The translations under genes and the position numbers were made by a program. Positions 44,254 through 52,740 of a DNA stretch of 64,000 bases are shown in pieces (position 1 is the stretch's first letter; each line of letters begins with the position of its first letter). The DNA comes from Staphylococcus cornubiensis (GTDB lineage Bacteria > Bacillota > Bacilli > Staphylococcales > Staphylococcaceae), in the NCBI RefSeq assembly GCF_900183575.1, contig NZ_FXUZ01000002.1, forward strand, positions 62,001-126,000, read 5' to 3'. The notes under the pieces were generated by a model, which saw only the letters and a program-made list of their open reading frames with translations, did no database searches and had not been told where the DNA came from.

Positions 44254-44821
44254 TCTACACATGTTGAATACGTATAAAGACACATTCGGTTATATGAGTC
44301 AGCAGTTGAGCTTTCCTGAAAAATTGACTTTTCACCCTAAAACATTTGAAGAAGTGTTTGATGAGACGCATCCGGCTTTTCCGCATGTCGTGGCATATCG
44401 AGAGGCAATGTATGAAAAGAGTTTGTCAGAAATTCAAGCTTTATATACAGATACGTTTGATTTTAATGAAAAAGCGACTTTGTACATGACATACAATCAA
44501 CTGGACACACAAAAGGAACGCGGTCAAATGTTGGCGAAATTAAAAGTCCTCTATGAAATGTTCGGTCTTGAAATGCCAGCATCAGAGTTGTCGGATTACT
44601 TGCCATTAATGTTGGAATTCCTATATGCGGCACGTTTCGATGGGGATACACGTGCACAAGAAAATGTGCAACTTGTCATTATGATTATTGAAGATGGGAC
44701 GTATGCGATGATGCAACATTTAGAAGCTGAAAATAATCCGTATGCACATTTAATCCGTGGCCTTCGTGAAACATTCAAACGTTGCATCGTACAAGATAAA
44801 GAGGTGACACAACATGTTTAA
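44246..44821 (+). CDS. narJ: Nitrate reductase maturation chaperone
   Basis: 191 residues. NarJ/TorD-family all-helical chaperone needed to insert the molybdenum cofactor into NarG; not part of the final enzyme. GTG 44246 is preceded by GGAGGG at a spacing of 7 and lies within the end of narH; the open frame further upstream is only the narH overlap. Typical segments YLPLMLEFLYAA and DKEVTQHV; length equals the family's. Overlaps narI by 8 bases. Confidence 0.92.
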   Translation: MIDLHMLNTYKDTFGYMSQQLSFPEKLTFHPKTFEEVFDETHPAFPHVVAYREAMYEKSLSEIQALYTDTFDFNEKATLYMTYNQLDTQKERGQMLAKLKVLYEMFGLEMPASELSDYLPLMLEFLYAARFDGDTRAQENVQLVIMIIEDGTYAMMQHLEAENNPYAHLIRGLRETFKRCIVQDKEVTQHV

Positions 44822-45491
44822 TCAATTTTTGTGGGTAATCTTTCCGTATCTTTGTCTTGCGGTTTTTGTCATCGGGCATATCGCACGTTATCGTTATGAC
44901 CAATTTTCATGGACTGCAAAATCGAGTGAATTTATTGAAAAGAAGCAATTAAAGTGGGGCAGCTTACTGTTTCATCTTGGTGTCATTCCTGTGTTTTTCG
45001 GACATGTCGTTGGATTACTCATTCCAGCACATTGGTTAGAAGCGGTTGGCGTGAATAACCATATCTATCATATCGGTGCTGTGTATATTGGTAGCGTTTT
45101 TGGTATAATAACGTTAATCGGCATGTTCTTGTTGACTGCACGTCGTATTACCAAACAAAATGTCCGTCGTTTAAGTTCGGCTTCAGATATTTTTGTGAAC
45201 TTTTTATTATTACTCATCGTGTTTGTCGGCTGTTATGCCACGTTAGTGACGAATGCGACAACACCAGAGTTTGATTACCGTCAAACCATTTCGATTTGGT
45301 TTAGAGCGTTGTTTACTTTAAGTCCAGATGCGAGTTTGATGACAGATGTACCACTTGTATTTCAATTACATGTGCTATTAGGTTTTACCATTATGGCTTG
45401 TTGGCCGTTTACACGTCTCGTTCACGTGTGGAGTGTGCCAGTGACTTATGCAAGTCGTAGCTATATTATTTATCGCAAACATAAAATTTAA
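44814..45491 (+). CDS. narI: Respiratory nitrate reductase, gamma subunit (cytochrome b)
   Basis: 225 residues, five membrane helices, takes electrons from menaquinol through two b-type hemes. Family features: FVIGHIARYRYDQFSWTAKSSEFIEKKQLKWGSLLFHLGV, FFGHVVGLLIP and LVFQLHVLLGFTIMACWPFTRLVHVWSVP, with the ligand histidines in FHLG, GHVVG, LHVLL and RLVHVW. Last gene of narGHJI, 15 bases before nreA, so both groups are probably read together. Confidence 0.94.
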   Translation: MFNQFLWVIFPYLCLAVFVIGHIARYRYDQFSWTAKSSEFIEKKQLKWGSLLFHLGVIPVFFGHVVGLLIPAHWLEAVGVNNHIYHIGAVYIGSVFGIITLIGMFLLTARRITKQNVRRLSSASDIFVNFLLLLIVFVGCYATLVTNATTPEFDYRQTISIWFRALFTLSPDASLMTDVPLVFQLHVLLGFTIMACWPFTRLVHVWSVPVTYASRSYIIYRKHKI

Positions 45492-45506
45492 TGGAGGGTG
45501 ATGACC

Positions 45507-45968
45507 GTGAACCAGATTGATTTTTCGCAACATGATTATCAAGATGAAATAGATAGATTGCGTCATGAATACCAGTTTGACTTTGCCGGTATTGCTTTGC
45601 CATCAGAAGATCATGCAGGGACGAAGATCAAATGGCGTTACGTGTCAGGCAACTTGAATGAAAGATATCGACGCATCGTATTACGTAACGGGCATGGTAT
45701 CGCAGGGAATGTGATGAAAACAGGGAAGCCGATGATTATTGCAAATACAGCGAGCGATAAAATTCAAAGTTCATTGTTTAATTATCCTATTTTGATGAGC
45801 GAGCAATTGACGGCTTTGATTGCGATTCCACTTTGGCACAATCATCGTGTGAAAGGTGTCCTTTTACTTGGACAACGTGACCAAAAACCATTACCACGTA
45901 TTGCGCAAGATATTTCATCCATTAAAGGTATTGGTAGTTTGACGAGTGAAGACAAGGTGATGCAATAA
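45507..45968 (+). CDS. nreA: Nitrate receptor NreA (GAF domain)
   Basis: 153 residues. A GAF-domain protein that binds nitrate and controls the kinase NreB in S. carnosus. The body shows GAF features: FDFAGIALP, RIVLRNGHGIAGNVMKTGKPMII and LTALIAIPLWHNHRVKGVLLLGQRD. Start is debatable: GGAGGG lies right before GTG 45498 and ATG 45501, too close to use, so GTG 45507 (spacing about 8) is taken. Its stop overlaps the nreB ATG (TAATG). Confidence 0.87.
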   Translation: MNQIDFSQHDYQDEIDRLRHEYQFDFAGIALPSEDHAGTKIKWRYVSGNLNERYRRIVLRNGHGIAGNVMKTGKPMIIANTASDKIQSSLFNYPILMSEQLTALIAIPLWHNHRVKGVLLLGQRDQKPLPRIAQDISSIKGIGSLTSEDKVMQ

Positions 45969-47008
45969 TGCCACAACAACAGACCGAGTTATTAAATTTT
46001 TTACAAGCGTATTATCATCAAACGACAGAAATGATTATTTTTATTGATGCACAAGGCCAAGTGATTGATATGAATGAAGCGGCGAAACGTGTCATTTCAC
46101 CGGATAATGATATGAGCGGTATTTCGACGACGATATGTGGTCGCTGTGAAGGTTATACGAATGAACATGCATTACGAACGTGTCAAAATTGCTTTCTTCA
46201 GTCTTCGGAAATTGGTGATACGACATTTCAAGTCTTTATGAAAACGACAGATAATAAAGTCGAACCCTTTACAGCGACGTATCAAACGATTGATGAAGAA
46301 CGACAAATTAAAGCATTTACGCTACAAAATGTCACAGCGCAACTGCAACGACAAGAAAAGCTTTATCAACGTAATATGATACAAAAAACGATTGCAGCAC
46401 AAGAAAATGAACGTAAGCGTATTTCTCGTGAATTACATGACGGGGTCGTTCAAGAACTGATTAATGTTAATGTAGAAATGCGTTTACTGAAATATCAAAA
46501 CGATATGGATGTGCTCTTATCGAACGCTAAAAATATTGAAGGCTTAATGACGAAATTGATTGATGATTTGCGGAATTTATCATCAGAACTGCGCCCAGCT
46601 TCATTAGATGATTTGGGATTAGATGCCGCATTTAAAACGTATTTCAAGCAGATGGAAAACAACTATGGTTTAGCGATTAATTATCATTTCGATATTGATT
46701 CGGAGCGATTTGATGCGGAAATTGAAACCGTCGTATACCGTGTCGTACAAGAGGCTGTGTTTAATGCGATGAAGTACGCAGGTGTCGATGATGTCGATGT
46801 GATTATTCGAAAAGATGACAACTACCTTTATGCAGAAGTTTCAGATCAAGGGAGAGGATTTGAACCAAGTGATTCACCTAAAGGAACGGGATTAGGGCTT
46901 TATGGCATGTATGAACGTGCGGAACTGGTCAATGGTCATCTCAATATTGAAACACAAAAAGGAAAGGGCACGATTGTATCACTCGATGTACCAATTAGTC
47001 AAAAGTGA
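45968..47008 (+). CDS. nreB: Oxygen-sensing histidine kinase NreB
   Basis: 346 residues, cytoplasmic (no membrane helix). N-terminal PAS domain with four cysteines Cys57, Cys60, Cys72 and Cys75 (CGRCEG and CQNC) that hold the [4Fe-4S] cluster; oxygen destroys the cluster and stops kinase activity. HisKA_3 phosphorylation site is His157 in RKRISRELHDGVVQE, and the ATP-binding domain has NAMKYAG, DQGRGF and GTGLGLYGM boxes. Phosphorylates NreC. Co-translated with nreA and 12 bases before nreC. Confidence 0.95.
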   Translation: MPQQQTELLNFLQAYYHQTTEMIIFIDAQGQVIDMNEAAKRVISPDNDMSGISTTICGRCEGYTNEHALRTCQNCFLQSSEIGDTTFQVFMKTTDNKVEPFTATYQTIDEERQIKAFTLQNVTAQLQRQEKLYQRNMIQKTIAAQENERKRISRELHDGVVQELINVNVEMRLLKYQNDMDVLLSNAKNIEGLMTKLIDDLRNLSSELRPASLDDLGLDAAFKTYFKQMENNYGLAINYHFDIDSERFDAEIETVVYRVVQEAVFNAMKYAGVDDVDVIIRKDDNYLYAEVSDQGRGFEPSDSPKGTGLGLYGMYERAELVNGHLNIETQKGKGTIVSLDVPISQK

Positions 47009-47020
47009 GGGGAATGAAGC

Positions 47021-47671
47021 ATGAGAATCGTTATAGCTGATGATCACGCTGTTGTACGCACAGGTTTTTCGATGATTTTGAACTTTCAAGAGGATATGGA
47101 AGTTGTTGGTACAGCGGCAGATGGTGTTGAAGCGTATCAAAAAGTGATGGAGCATGCGCCAGATGTGTTGATTATGGATTTAAGCATGCCTCCTGGAGAA
47201 TCAGGTTTAATTGCGACGAGTAAAATTTTAGATAGTTTTCCAAATACTAAAATTTTGATATTAACGATGTATGATGATGAAGAATATTTATTTCACGTAT
47301 TGAGAAGTGGCGCGAGTGGTTACATTTTGAAGAATGCGCCAGATGAACAATTGTTGTTAGCAATTCGGACGGTGTATCAAGGTGAGACGTATATCGACCC
47401 GAAAATGACGACTTCTTTGGTGAAAGAGTTTGTGCATTCATCCAATGACGGAGAGTATTCGAATGATCCGTTTAAAGTGTTGTCGAAACGAGAGTTGGAA
47501 ATTTTACCGTTGATTGCGAAAGGTTATGGGAATAAGGATATTGCTGAAAAGTTGTTTGTATCGGTGAAAACGGTTGAGGCGCATAAAACGCGAATTATGG
47601 ATAAGTTGAATTTGAAGTCGAAGCCGGAGTTAGTGGAGTATGCGTTGAAGAAGAAGTTGTTGGATTTTTAG
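47021..47671 (+). CDS. nreC: Response regulator NreC (LuxR family)
   Basis: 216 residues. Receiver domain with acid pocket Asp7-Asp8, phosphorylation site Asp53 (VLIMDLSMP) and Lys in LKNAPDEQ; C-terminal LuxR helix-turn-helix ([43 protein letters not shown]). Activates narG, nir and narT in the absence of oxygen. SD AGGGGAATGAAGC. The last gene of the nar-nre run; no clear terminator stem was found between it and copy F. Confidence 0.95.
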   Translation: MRIVIADDHAVVRTGFSMILNFQEDMEVVGTAADGVEAYQKVMEHAPDVLIMDLSMPPGESGLIATSKILDSFPNTKILILTMYDDEEYLFHVLRSGASGYILKNAPDEQLLLAIRTVYQGETYIDPKMTTSLVKEFVHSSNDGEYSNDPFKVLSKRELEILPLIAKGYGNKDIAEKLFVSVKTVEAHKTRIMDKLNLKSKPELVEYALKKKLLDF

Positions 47672-47764
47672 TGTTTTTATAGAATGGTCGTTTTAAAAGT
47701 TGGGGAACATGGATGGCTTGGAACATTCTCAGTTGTATTTAAAAAACATTTTCTGTTACAGGCG

Positions 47765-48070
47765 TATGTGACAGTGTTTGCTGCCTTGGGCTCGCGTTCT
47801 TAGGGGCTGCCCCTACAACTAAATTCGGCTTGATTAAAGGTACACTGGGAGGAAGCCGAATTGGATTTTGGGAGCAGTACAGAAATCTCATGTGGTACAA
47901 AGATTTCGTCGTACTGCCCCCGCAAGGCTGACTAGACTTCTCAAAAGCATCAGCATTGAGAAGTCAGACAGCTACTGCGTTAAACAGTAGCCACTATTAA
48001 ACAGCAGAAATCCTATTTAGATATTTATTTTATCCCTCAAGAGTCTCGCCCAGGTGTGCAGATGATAATT
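47765..48070. repeat. Palindromic intergenic repeat, copy F (long form)
   Basis: Same orientation as copy D. Contains GCTCGCGTTCTTAGGGG, AAATTCGGCTT paired with AAGCCGAATT, GGGAGCAGTACAGAAATCT paired with AGATTTCGTCGTACTGCCCCC, CTTCTCAA/TTGAGAAG, GCTACTG/CAGTAGC, and CAAGAGTCTCGCCC. The AAATTCGGCTT stem differs from copy B (AATTTGGCTT/AAGCCAAATT) by a paired U-A to C-G change. Confidence 0.87.
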
Positions 48071-48216
48071 TTAAATATTTCGAGTTGAGGATGATACATG
48101 ACATTTTGTGCCATCCTCAACTTTTTGATTTGAAATATGTCATTTGAACAATCCATACATTTCTTCTCGTGCTATTACTTCACGCAACTTATCTTTTTTA
48201 GTGAGAGGTCGCATAG

Positions 48217-48417
48217 ATGGTGGATGAACTAATATTTGATGAATTAGAGCGATATATTGGTTAAATAGATGGGATAGAACGCATGTTAGAAGTGGCAAAA
48301 AGAAGCGTTGTAGCTTAAATGGCATTACTAGAATGCACAGAAATTGATTTCCAAAAGGTACTTGAACGCAACTTTAGAGGATTAACTAGAGGGAAGAAAA
48401 CAATAAAAAAGCTATGA
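48217..48417 (+). pseudogene. Decayed gene of unknown family
   Basis: Read in one frame, 48217-48417 gives a protein-like sequence of 66 codons broken by two TAA stops after residues 15 and 34: starts MVDELIFDELERYIG, continues IDGIERMLEVAKRSVVA, then MALLECTEIDFQKVLERNFR and a Lys-rich end. Each TAA can come from AAA or CAA by one change. The opposite strand is also open (61 codons), but its translation looks less like a protein. No family recognised. Confidence 0.4.
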
Positions 48418-48449
48418 CGCTTCTTAATTTAATAGAGGTCATAGGCTTT
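48404..48449 (-). terminator. Terminator of the minus-strand hypothetical gene
   Basis: AAAAGCTATGAC pairs with GTCATAGGCTTT with one bulged base; six A on the plus strand become the T run on the minus strand. Confidence 0.65.
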
Positions 48450-48453
48450 ATAT

Positions 48454-48774
48454 TTATTTGTCGTTCATAAGATGTTTAGAAAGCAATTCAAATAACTTGT
48501 GTTGTTCTTCAAGTAATTTCACTTCATATATCGCTAATCCTTTTTTGCACAAGCCTCTAATGAGATCGGGGATGAATTGTGTTTCTGATTTGATTAACAA
48601 TACCGTGATGTTATCGATATCGACAAATGTATAACTATGGTGTTGAGGTAAAAAGGGCTTTGTTAATTTTTCGATGACTTTAATCACTTTTTTGCGTATT
48701 CGATAGTGGTCTAATGCCCCGATATTGATTATAAATATTTGTTGTTCATCAGAATAGGATTGGTAGTTTATCAA
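48454..48774 (-). CDS. Hypothetical protein
   Basis: 106 residues from TTG 48774 (ACGAGG lies 8 bases before) or 116 from TTG 48804, which lacks an SD. No signal peptide or membrane helix. Predicted alternating strand and helix; the last 55 residues (ITVLLIKSETQFIPDLIRGLCKKGLAIYEVK...LFELLSKHL) faintly recall the C-terminal extension of ABC-2-type transporter ATPases, which may mean a detached fragment. Solitary gene between the nre/copy F block and narT, with its own terminator. AT-rich. Not recognised with confidence. Confidence 0.55.
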   Translation of the reverse strand: MINYQSYSDEQQIFIINIGALDHYRIRKKVIKVIEKLTKPFLPQHHSYTFVDIDNITVLLIKSETQFIPDLIRGLCKKGLAIYEVKLLEEQHKLFELLSKHLMNDK

Positions 48775-48937
48775 TTTGAAATACCTCGTTTTTCGATGTT
48801 TCAATTATTATAAAATAAAATGTTTAAAAATCAAATAAAAGTTTGTAAGAAGATTCATGATAGATTATTCCGGTTACGAGGATTGATACATAAAGTTTCA
48901 ATTAATATGGCAAGAAGGCACTGTCACTTTCGATTGT

Positions 48938-48973
48938 TAGGGGATATGCTATGCAAGAATAGGGTAAATCCTT
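48938..48973. promoter_or_regulatory. Two degenerate NreC-type boxes before narT
   Basis: TAGGGGATATGCTA (48938-48951) and TAGGGTAAATCCTT (48960-48973) each match TAGGG-N4-CCCTA at 8 of 10 fixed bases, with perfect left halves and starts 22 bases apart, about two turns of the helix. narT belongs to the NreC regulon in S. carnosus. No other function is seen in the 314-base gap. Confidence 0.45.
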
Positions 48974-49088
48974 ATGTTATAAAATTCACAATACCGTTAA
49001 ACTAATGTTGAAATCTAATGAGGCATCTCATATTGAACAGAAAATGACGTTCAGCCTGATGCATCTAGTAAAGAAAGGTGAATGAGAA

Positions 49089-50267
49089 ATGAATCAATCG
49101 AAAGGTGGCGTACAACTCGCACTCCAAACACTCAGTCTCGTTGCAGGGTTTATGGCGTGGAGTATCATTGCCCCATTAATTCCATTTATTTCACAAGATA
49201 TTAAAATTTCAAGCGGTCAACTCTCAATTATTTTGGCCATTCCAGTTATTCTAGGGTCAGTTCTTCGTGTGCCATTTGGTTATTTAACAAACATTGTCGG
49301 CGCGAAATGGGTATTTTTTACGAGTTTTATTATTTTACTCGTACCGATATTTTTACTAAGTCAAGCGGGATCTCCAGGGGCATTAATGTTTGCGGGATTT
49401 TTCCTTGGTGTAGGGGGCGCGATTTTCTCGGTAGGTGTAACAGCACTGCCGAAGTATTTTTCAAAAGATAAAGTCGGTCTTGCAAATGGTATTTACGGCA
49501 TGGGTAACTTAGGGACAGCAGTATCTTCATTTTTAGCACCACCAATTGCAGGGATTATCGGTTGGCAAAATACAGTGCGTAGTTATTTAATTGTAATGGC
49601 TGTATTTGCAATCATTATGTTCTTTTTAGGTGATAATAAAGAGCCTAAAGTGAAAGTGCCACTTGTAGAACAGACACGTATTTTAATGAAAAATTATAAA
49701 CTGTATTACTTAAGTTTATGGTATTTTATTACATTTGGTTCCTTCGTAGCATTCGGTTTATTTTTACCGAACTTCCTTGTACAAAATTTCGGTATTGATA
49801 AAGTCGATGCAGGGATTCGTACGGGTGTATTTATCGCATTAGCGACATGTTTAAGACCTCTTGGGGGGATTTTAGGGGATAAGTTTAACGCGGTAACGAT
49901 GTTGAAGATTTTCTTCTCTATTATGATTGCAGGTGCTTTTGTTTTAGGTGTTTCAAGCCAAATTTCGTTATTTACAATCGGCTGTTTAACAGTGAGTGTT
50001 TGTGCGGGTATTGGTAACGGGCTCGTGTTCAAATTAGTACCACACTATTTCACAAAAGAAGCGGGTGTAGCCAATGGTATTGTTTCCATGATGGGGGGAC
50101 TAGGCGGATTCTTCCCACCCCTTGTCATTTCAGCTGTGACATCTATAACGGGTACGAGTCATTTCGCATTCATCTTGTTATGTGTATTCGGTTTAATTGC
50201 ACTTGTCACAATGTTTAACTTATCAAAACGTGAAAAAGCAACAGGACATAAAGCGACTGTTTCATAA
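49089..50267 (+). CDS. narT: Nitrate transporter NarT (MFS)
   Basis: 392 residues, twelve membrane helices, NNP-type nitrate/nitrite porter that supplies nitrate to NarGHI. Signature features: [40 protein letters not shown] with the Gly-rich nitrate signature, and in the second half [45 protein letters not shown] at spacing 9. NreC-like boxes lie upstream. Confidence 0.93.
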   Translation: MNQSKGGVQLALQTLSLVAGFMAWSIIAPLIPFISQDIKISSGQLSIILAIPVILGSVLRVPFGYLTNIVGAKWVFFTSFIILLVPIFLLSQAGSPGALMFAGFFLGVGGAIFSVGVTALPKYFSKDKVGLANGIYGMGNLGTAVSSFLAPPIAGIIGWQNTVRSYLIVMAVFAIIMFFLGDNKEPKVKVPLVEQTRILMKNYKLYYLSLWYFITFGSFVAFGLFLPNFLVQNFGIDKVDAGIRTGVFIALATCLRPLGGILGDKFNAVTMLKIFFSIMIAGAFVLGVSSQISLFTIGCLTVSVCAGIGNGLVFKLVPHYFTKEAGVANGIVSMMGGLGGFFPPLVISAVTSITGTSHFAFILLCVFGLIALVTMFNLSKREKATGHKATVS

Positions 50268-50311
50268 TGAAATACAGTTAAATATGACTGAATGATGGCA
50301 TTCATACGAAT

Positions 50312-50355
50312 AAGAATAGGACAGGGAGGCAAAATACTTCCCCGTCCTATTTTAA
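50312..50355. terminator. Bidirectional terminator between narT and the RocB-like gene
   Basis: AATAGGAC with inner GGGA pairs with TCCC and GTCCTATT; T runs stand on both strands. Serves narT (plus) and probably the convergent peptidase gene (minus). Confidence 0.75.
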
Positions 50356-50389
50356 TACCTTTATGCAGAGTTTCAAAACCGCTACAGGC

Positions 50390-51988
50390 CTATTTTAAAA
50401 AGTGTGTTTTAATCATTGTTTCTAACATGACAGGTAACTCTTCGAAAGCGCTTTGTTGATGTAGACGCTCAGTCACTTTATGCGCATCTTTGCCGATAGG
50501 GCCGCAATTGAGAAAGGGAGCTTGAATGCGTTCGATCGCTTCGAAAGGAATATGATACGTTTGGCCAAATACAGGGGTATGATCTCGAAATGCATCAAAC
50601 CCTGAACCATTTGGAGATGGCGCAACGTAACTTAAATCGCTAATCCCGTTAAAATAGTGAATGCGTTTTGACACACGATTGAATTGTTGTTTTGCTGTGT
50701 TGGTAATTGTGTCATTTATCGCTTCAACTAATGGATGAAACGATGCATTCGTTGCAGGATAATAAGGTGGTGCATAGAAGGTAATCACAGTTGGGCTGAG
50801 TGATTTACAAAGACGTATCAGTTCATCAATAATCATAATGGACTGTTGATGAGGTTCTTGCTCGTTTTGTATAACCCGATCAACAATGCCTTGTACTACA
50901 TGCTCACCGTGATGTTTACACGCATATTGATACAATTCTTGATAAGACATCAGTTGAAGTTGAGGAAGTGGTGCAACGTCTTCAGTTGTCATCCGCTCTT
51001 TGTAGGCATGCCACGCTTTATCCATCCCTTCTTTTACAGCTTCATTAAACTGTTTGAATACGTCATTTGCATTATGTTTGAATAAAAAAAGGTTAAATAA
51101 AGCCACTGTTCGAAAAGGTGTTTGGACATCGTAATGTTGCTTAATGTCATTTAACTTTAACGTCACGGGAAAAGGTGTCACTTCTCCTTCAAATGTTTCT
51201 TGAAATTGATGGCTATATTCAATTTCTTGGAGAATATGACTCATCACAAAGTTCGAACTTAGGCCAAGTGCTGGTGTACCCACATGAGTTTCACGACCAT
51301 TCACGAACACGCCTGGCATAATTTTACCAATCGAACCACTATAAAAATAATGGATGTCATTGCCTTGTTGTTGGAATGTGGGCTCACTATTTAAATGTAA
51401 AGCAATTTCGAGATGATGTTGTTGGCATAATGTGTCTAAGTACGCCACTGCGGCATGCATCCCTTTAGAAGTGACTTCTTCGTCTGGCACTGTCATCAAA
51501 ATTAAATTAATATCCCATGCTTCTAATATTGCTTTTTCAATCAAAGACATATGTAACATTAAACCGGGTTTCATATCCATACTGCCACGACCAAATAAAT
51601 ATTGACCTGACTGGATATCTTCTTGTACTTCGTCATCAAAATCATTGAGATGTGCTTTAAAAGTTGCAGTGAGTGCGTCCATATCAAACGCTTCAGATTG
51701 GAACAAACCAAAATCTTCTATGCCGACTGTATCAAAATGACTGATACAAGTAATGGCTTTTTGAGATGTGGCACCTTGATATAAAGCGACTACTGCATGT
51801 CGACCCTCTTGAGTTGGAACGAGATGAATCTGTTCAGGATGTGACTTGAAATAATCTAAGGACAACAGTTTTTCTTTTACTAAATAAGGAAAGGACTGTT
51901 CACCTTCTGAATGCGTCACACTACTATGTGCCACGAGTTGTTTTAAGAGTTTTGCTCTCCCTGCTGCTGTTTGCCATTGTGGTTTCAT
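50390..51988 (-). CDS. M20-family peptidase, RocB-like
   Basis: 532 residues, longer than ordinary M20 peptidases, matching the RocB subgroup. Metal-site motifs: ISHFDTVG near residue 93, GRGSMDMKPGLMLHM near 132 and DEEVTSKGMHAAV near 178 (catalytic Glu pair). A dimerisation insert follows (NGRETHVGTPALGLSSN). RocB in Bacillus is tied to arginine use, but its reaction is not established; a dipeptidase or deacylase role is the safest statement. SD AAAGGGGAG, spacing 7. Monocistronic, convergent with narT. Confidence 0.82.
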   Translation of the reverse strand: MKPQWQTAAGRAKLLKQLVAHSSVTHSEGEQSFPYLVKEKLLSLDYFKSHPEQIHLVPTQEGRHAVVALYQGATSQKAITCISHFDTVGIEDFGLFQSEAFDMDALTATFKAHLNDFDDEVQEDIQSGQYLFGRGSMDMKPGLMLHMSLIEKAILEAWDINLILMTVPDEEVTSKGMHAAVAYLDTLCQQHHLEIALHLNSEPTFQQQGNDIHYFYSGSIGKIMPGVFVNGRETHVGTPALGLSSNFVMSHILQEIEYSHQFQETFEGEVTPFPVTLKLNDIKQHYDVQTPFRTVALFNLFLFKHNANDVFKQFNEAVKEGMDKAWHAYKERMTTEDVAPLPQLQLMSYQELYQYACKHHGEHVVQGIVDRVIQNEQEPHQQSIMIIDELIRLCKSLSPTVITFYAPPYYPATNASFHPLVEAINDTITNTAKQQFNRVSKRIHYFNGISDLSYVAPSPNGSGFDAFRDHTPVFGQTYHIPFEAIERIQAPFLNCGPIGKDAHKVTERLHQQSAFEELPVMLETMIKTHFLK

Positions 51989-52170
51989 ATGATCTCCCCT
52001 TTGTGTACCGTCTCCAGCATACCTCTCATTGTAAAGGTTTTCATAAAATTTGCCAATGCAACAGTATGAGATTATGACGTTTATGTGACGACGAAAGTTC
52101 TCTTAGATGTCCCAAACTGATTTATGATAAGATAGTAAAATAAGATTGTACAAAAGTGGGGGCATATGAC

Positions 52171-52527
52171 ATGTTAAAAAAAATAATCGGTATTATTTTG
52201 TCACTCATCATTTTATTTATTATCGTTGCCGGTGCGTTTTTTGCGTTTAAAGGGTATCAAAAAAGCCAAAATTTAAAGATGATTGATCAATATTTAACTG
52301 AGAACCATTTGAAAGAAAAAGTCATTGAAGAAAAAGATGAGTATGACCCGAGAAAAGGGATTTTTTATAAAGAGTTAACGTTAAAAGGCGATGAAAAAAA
52401 TACATACATCGCACAACCTATTCATATGAAACGTGGCTTTTTCTTACAAGGCTTTAATACAGAAACGAAAAAGCACGATAAAAAAGCAAAATATAGTTTC
52501 TTTGATGAGAATTATAAGTTGAAATAA
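52171..52527 (+). CDS. Small membrane-anchored protein (DUF3139-like)
   Basis: 118 residues: one N-terminal membrane helix (about 4-28) that is probably not cleaved, then a Lys-rich extracellular part with EEKDEYDPRKGIFYKELTLKGDE and a YxFFDENYKLK end. The layout fits the DUF3139 family, common in staphylococci; function unknown. The ATG at 52171 follows GTGGGGG; five in-frame upstream codons are ignored because the SD would lie after them. A strong terminator follows. Confidence 0.65.
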   Translation: MLKKIIGIILSLIILFIIVAGAFFAFKGYQKSQNLKMIDQYLTENHLKEKVIEEKDEYDPRKGIFYKELTLKGDEKNTYIAQPIHMKRGFFLQGFNTETKKHDKKAKYSFFDENYKLK

Positions 52528-52629
52528 CCACTCACTATTGAGCTTGAAAATTAAATTAATGAACGTTTTTATGAGTCAGGATATGAGGATGGAACATAAA
52601 TTTTTGATTTTCACTTATAGTTAAGATGA

Positions 52630-52672
52630 GGGACTGGGACACAATTGAGAGTTTCCCAGTCCCTATCTTTTT
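52630..52672 (+). terminator. Rho-independent terminator with repeated flank
   Basis: GGGACTGGGA pairs perfectly with TCCCAGTCCC (14-base loop), then TTTTT. The following bases (TATGGACTTATATCGATAAA, then AATGAGGATGAATTGGAC and GATGCTATTG) repeat the sequence after the terminator at 7405-7444, and GATGCTATTG is the end of the palindromic repeats. Confidence 0.8.
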
Positions 52673-52740
52673 ATGGACTTATATCGATAAATGAAGATAA
52701 AACAGTCAAAAATGAGGATGAATTGGACATAAAAAAGATG

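Noticed and set aside
48140-48325. 61-codon minus-strand open frame
   Set aside because: Opposite to the decayed plus-strand gene; it lacks an SD, although its end (LTKKDKLREVIAREEMYGLFK) looks somewhat protein-like. Left open rather than called.
48820-49005. 61-codon plus-strand open frame before narT
   Set aside because: No SD, a composition unlike a protein, and it overlaps the NreC-like boxes in the narT upstream region.
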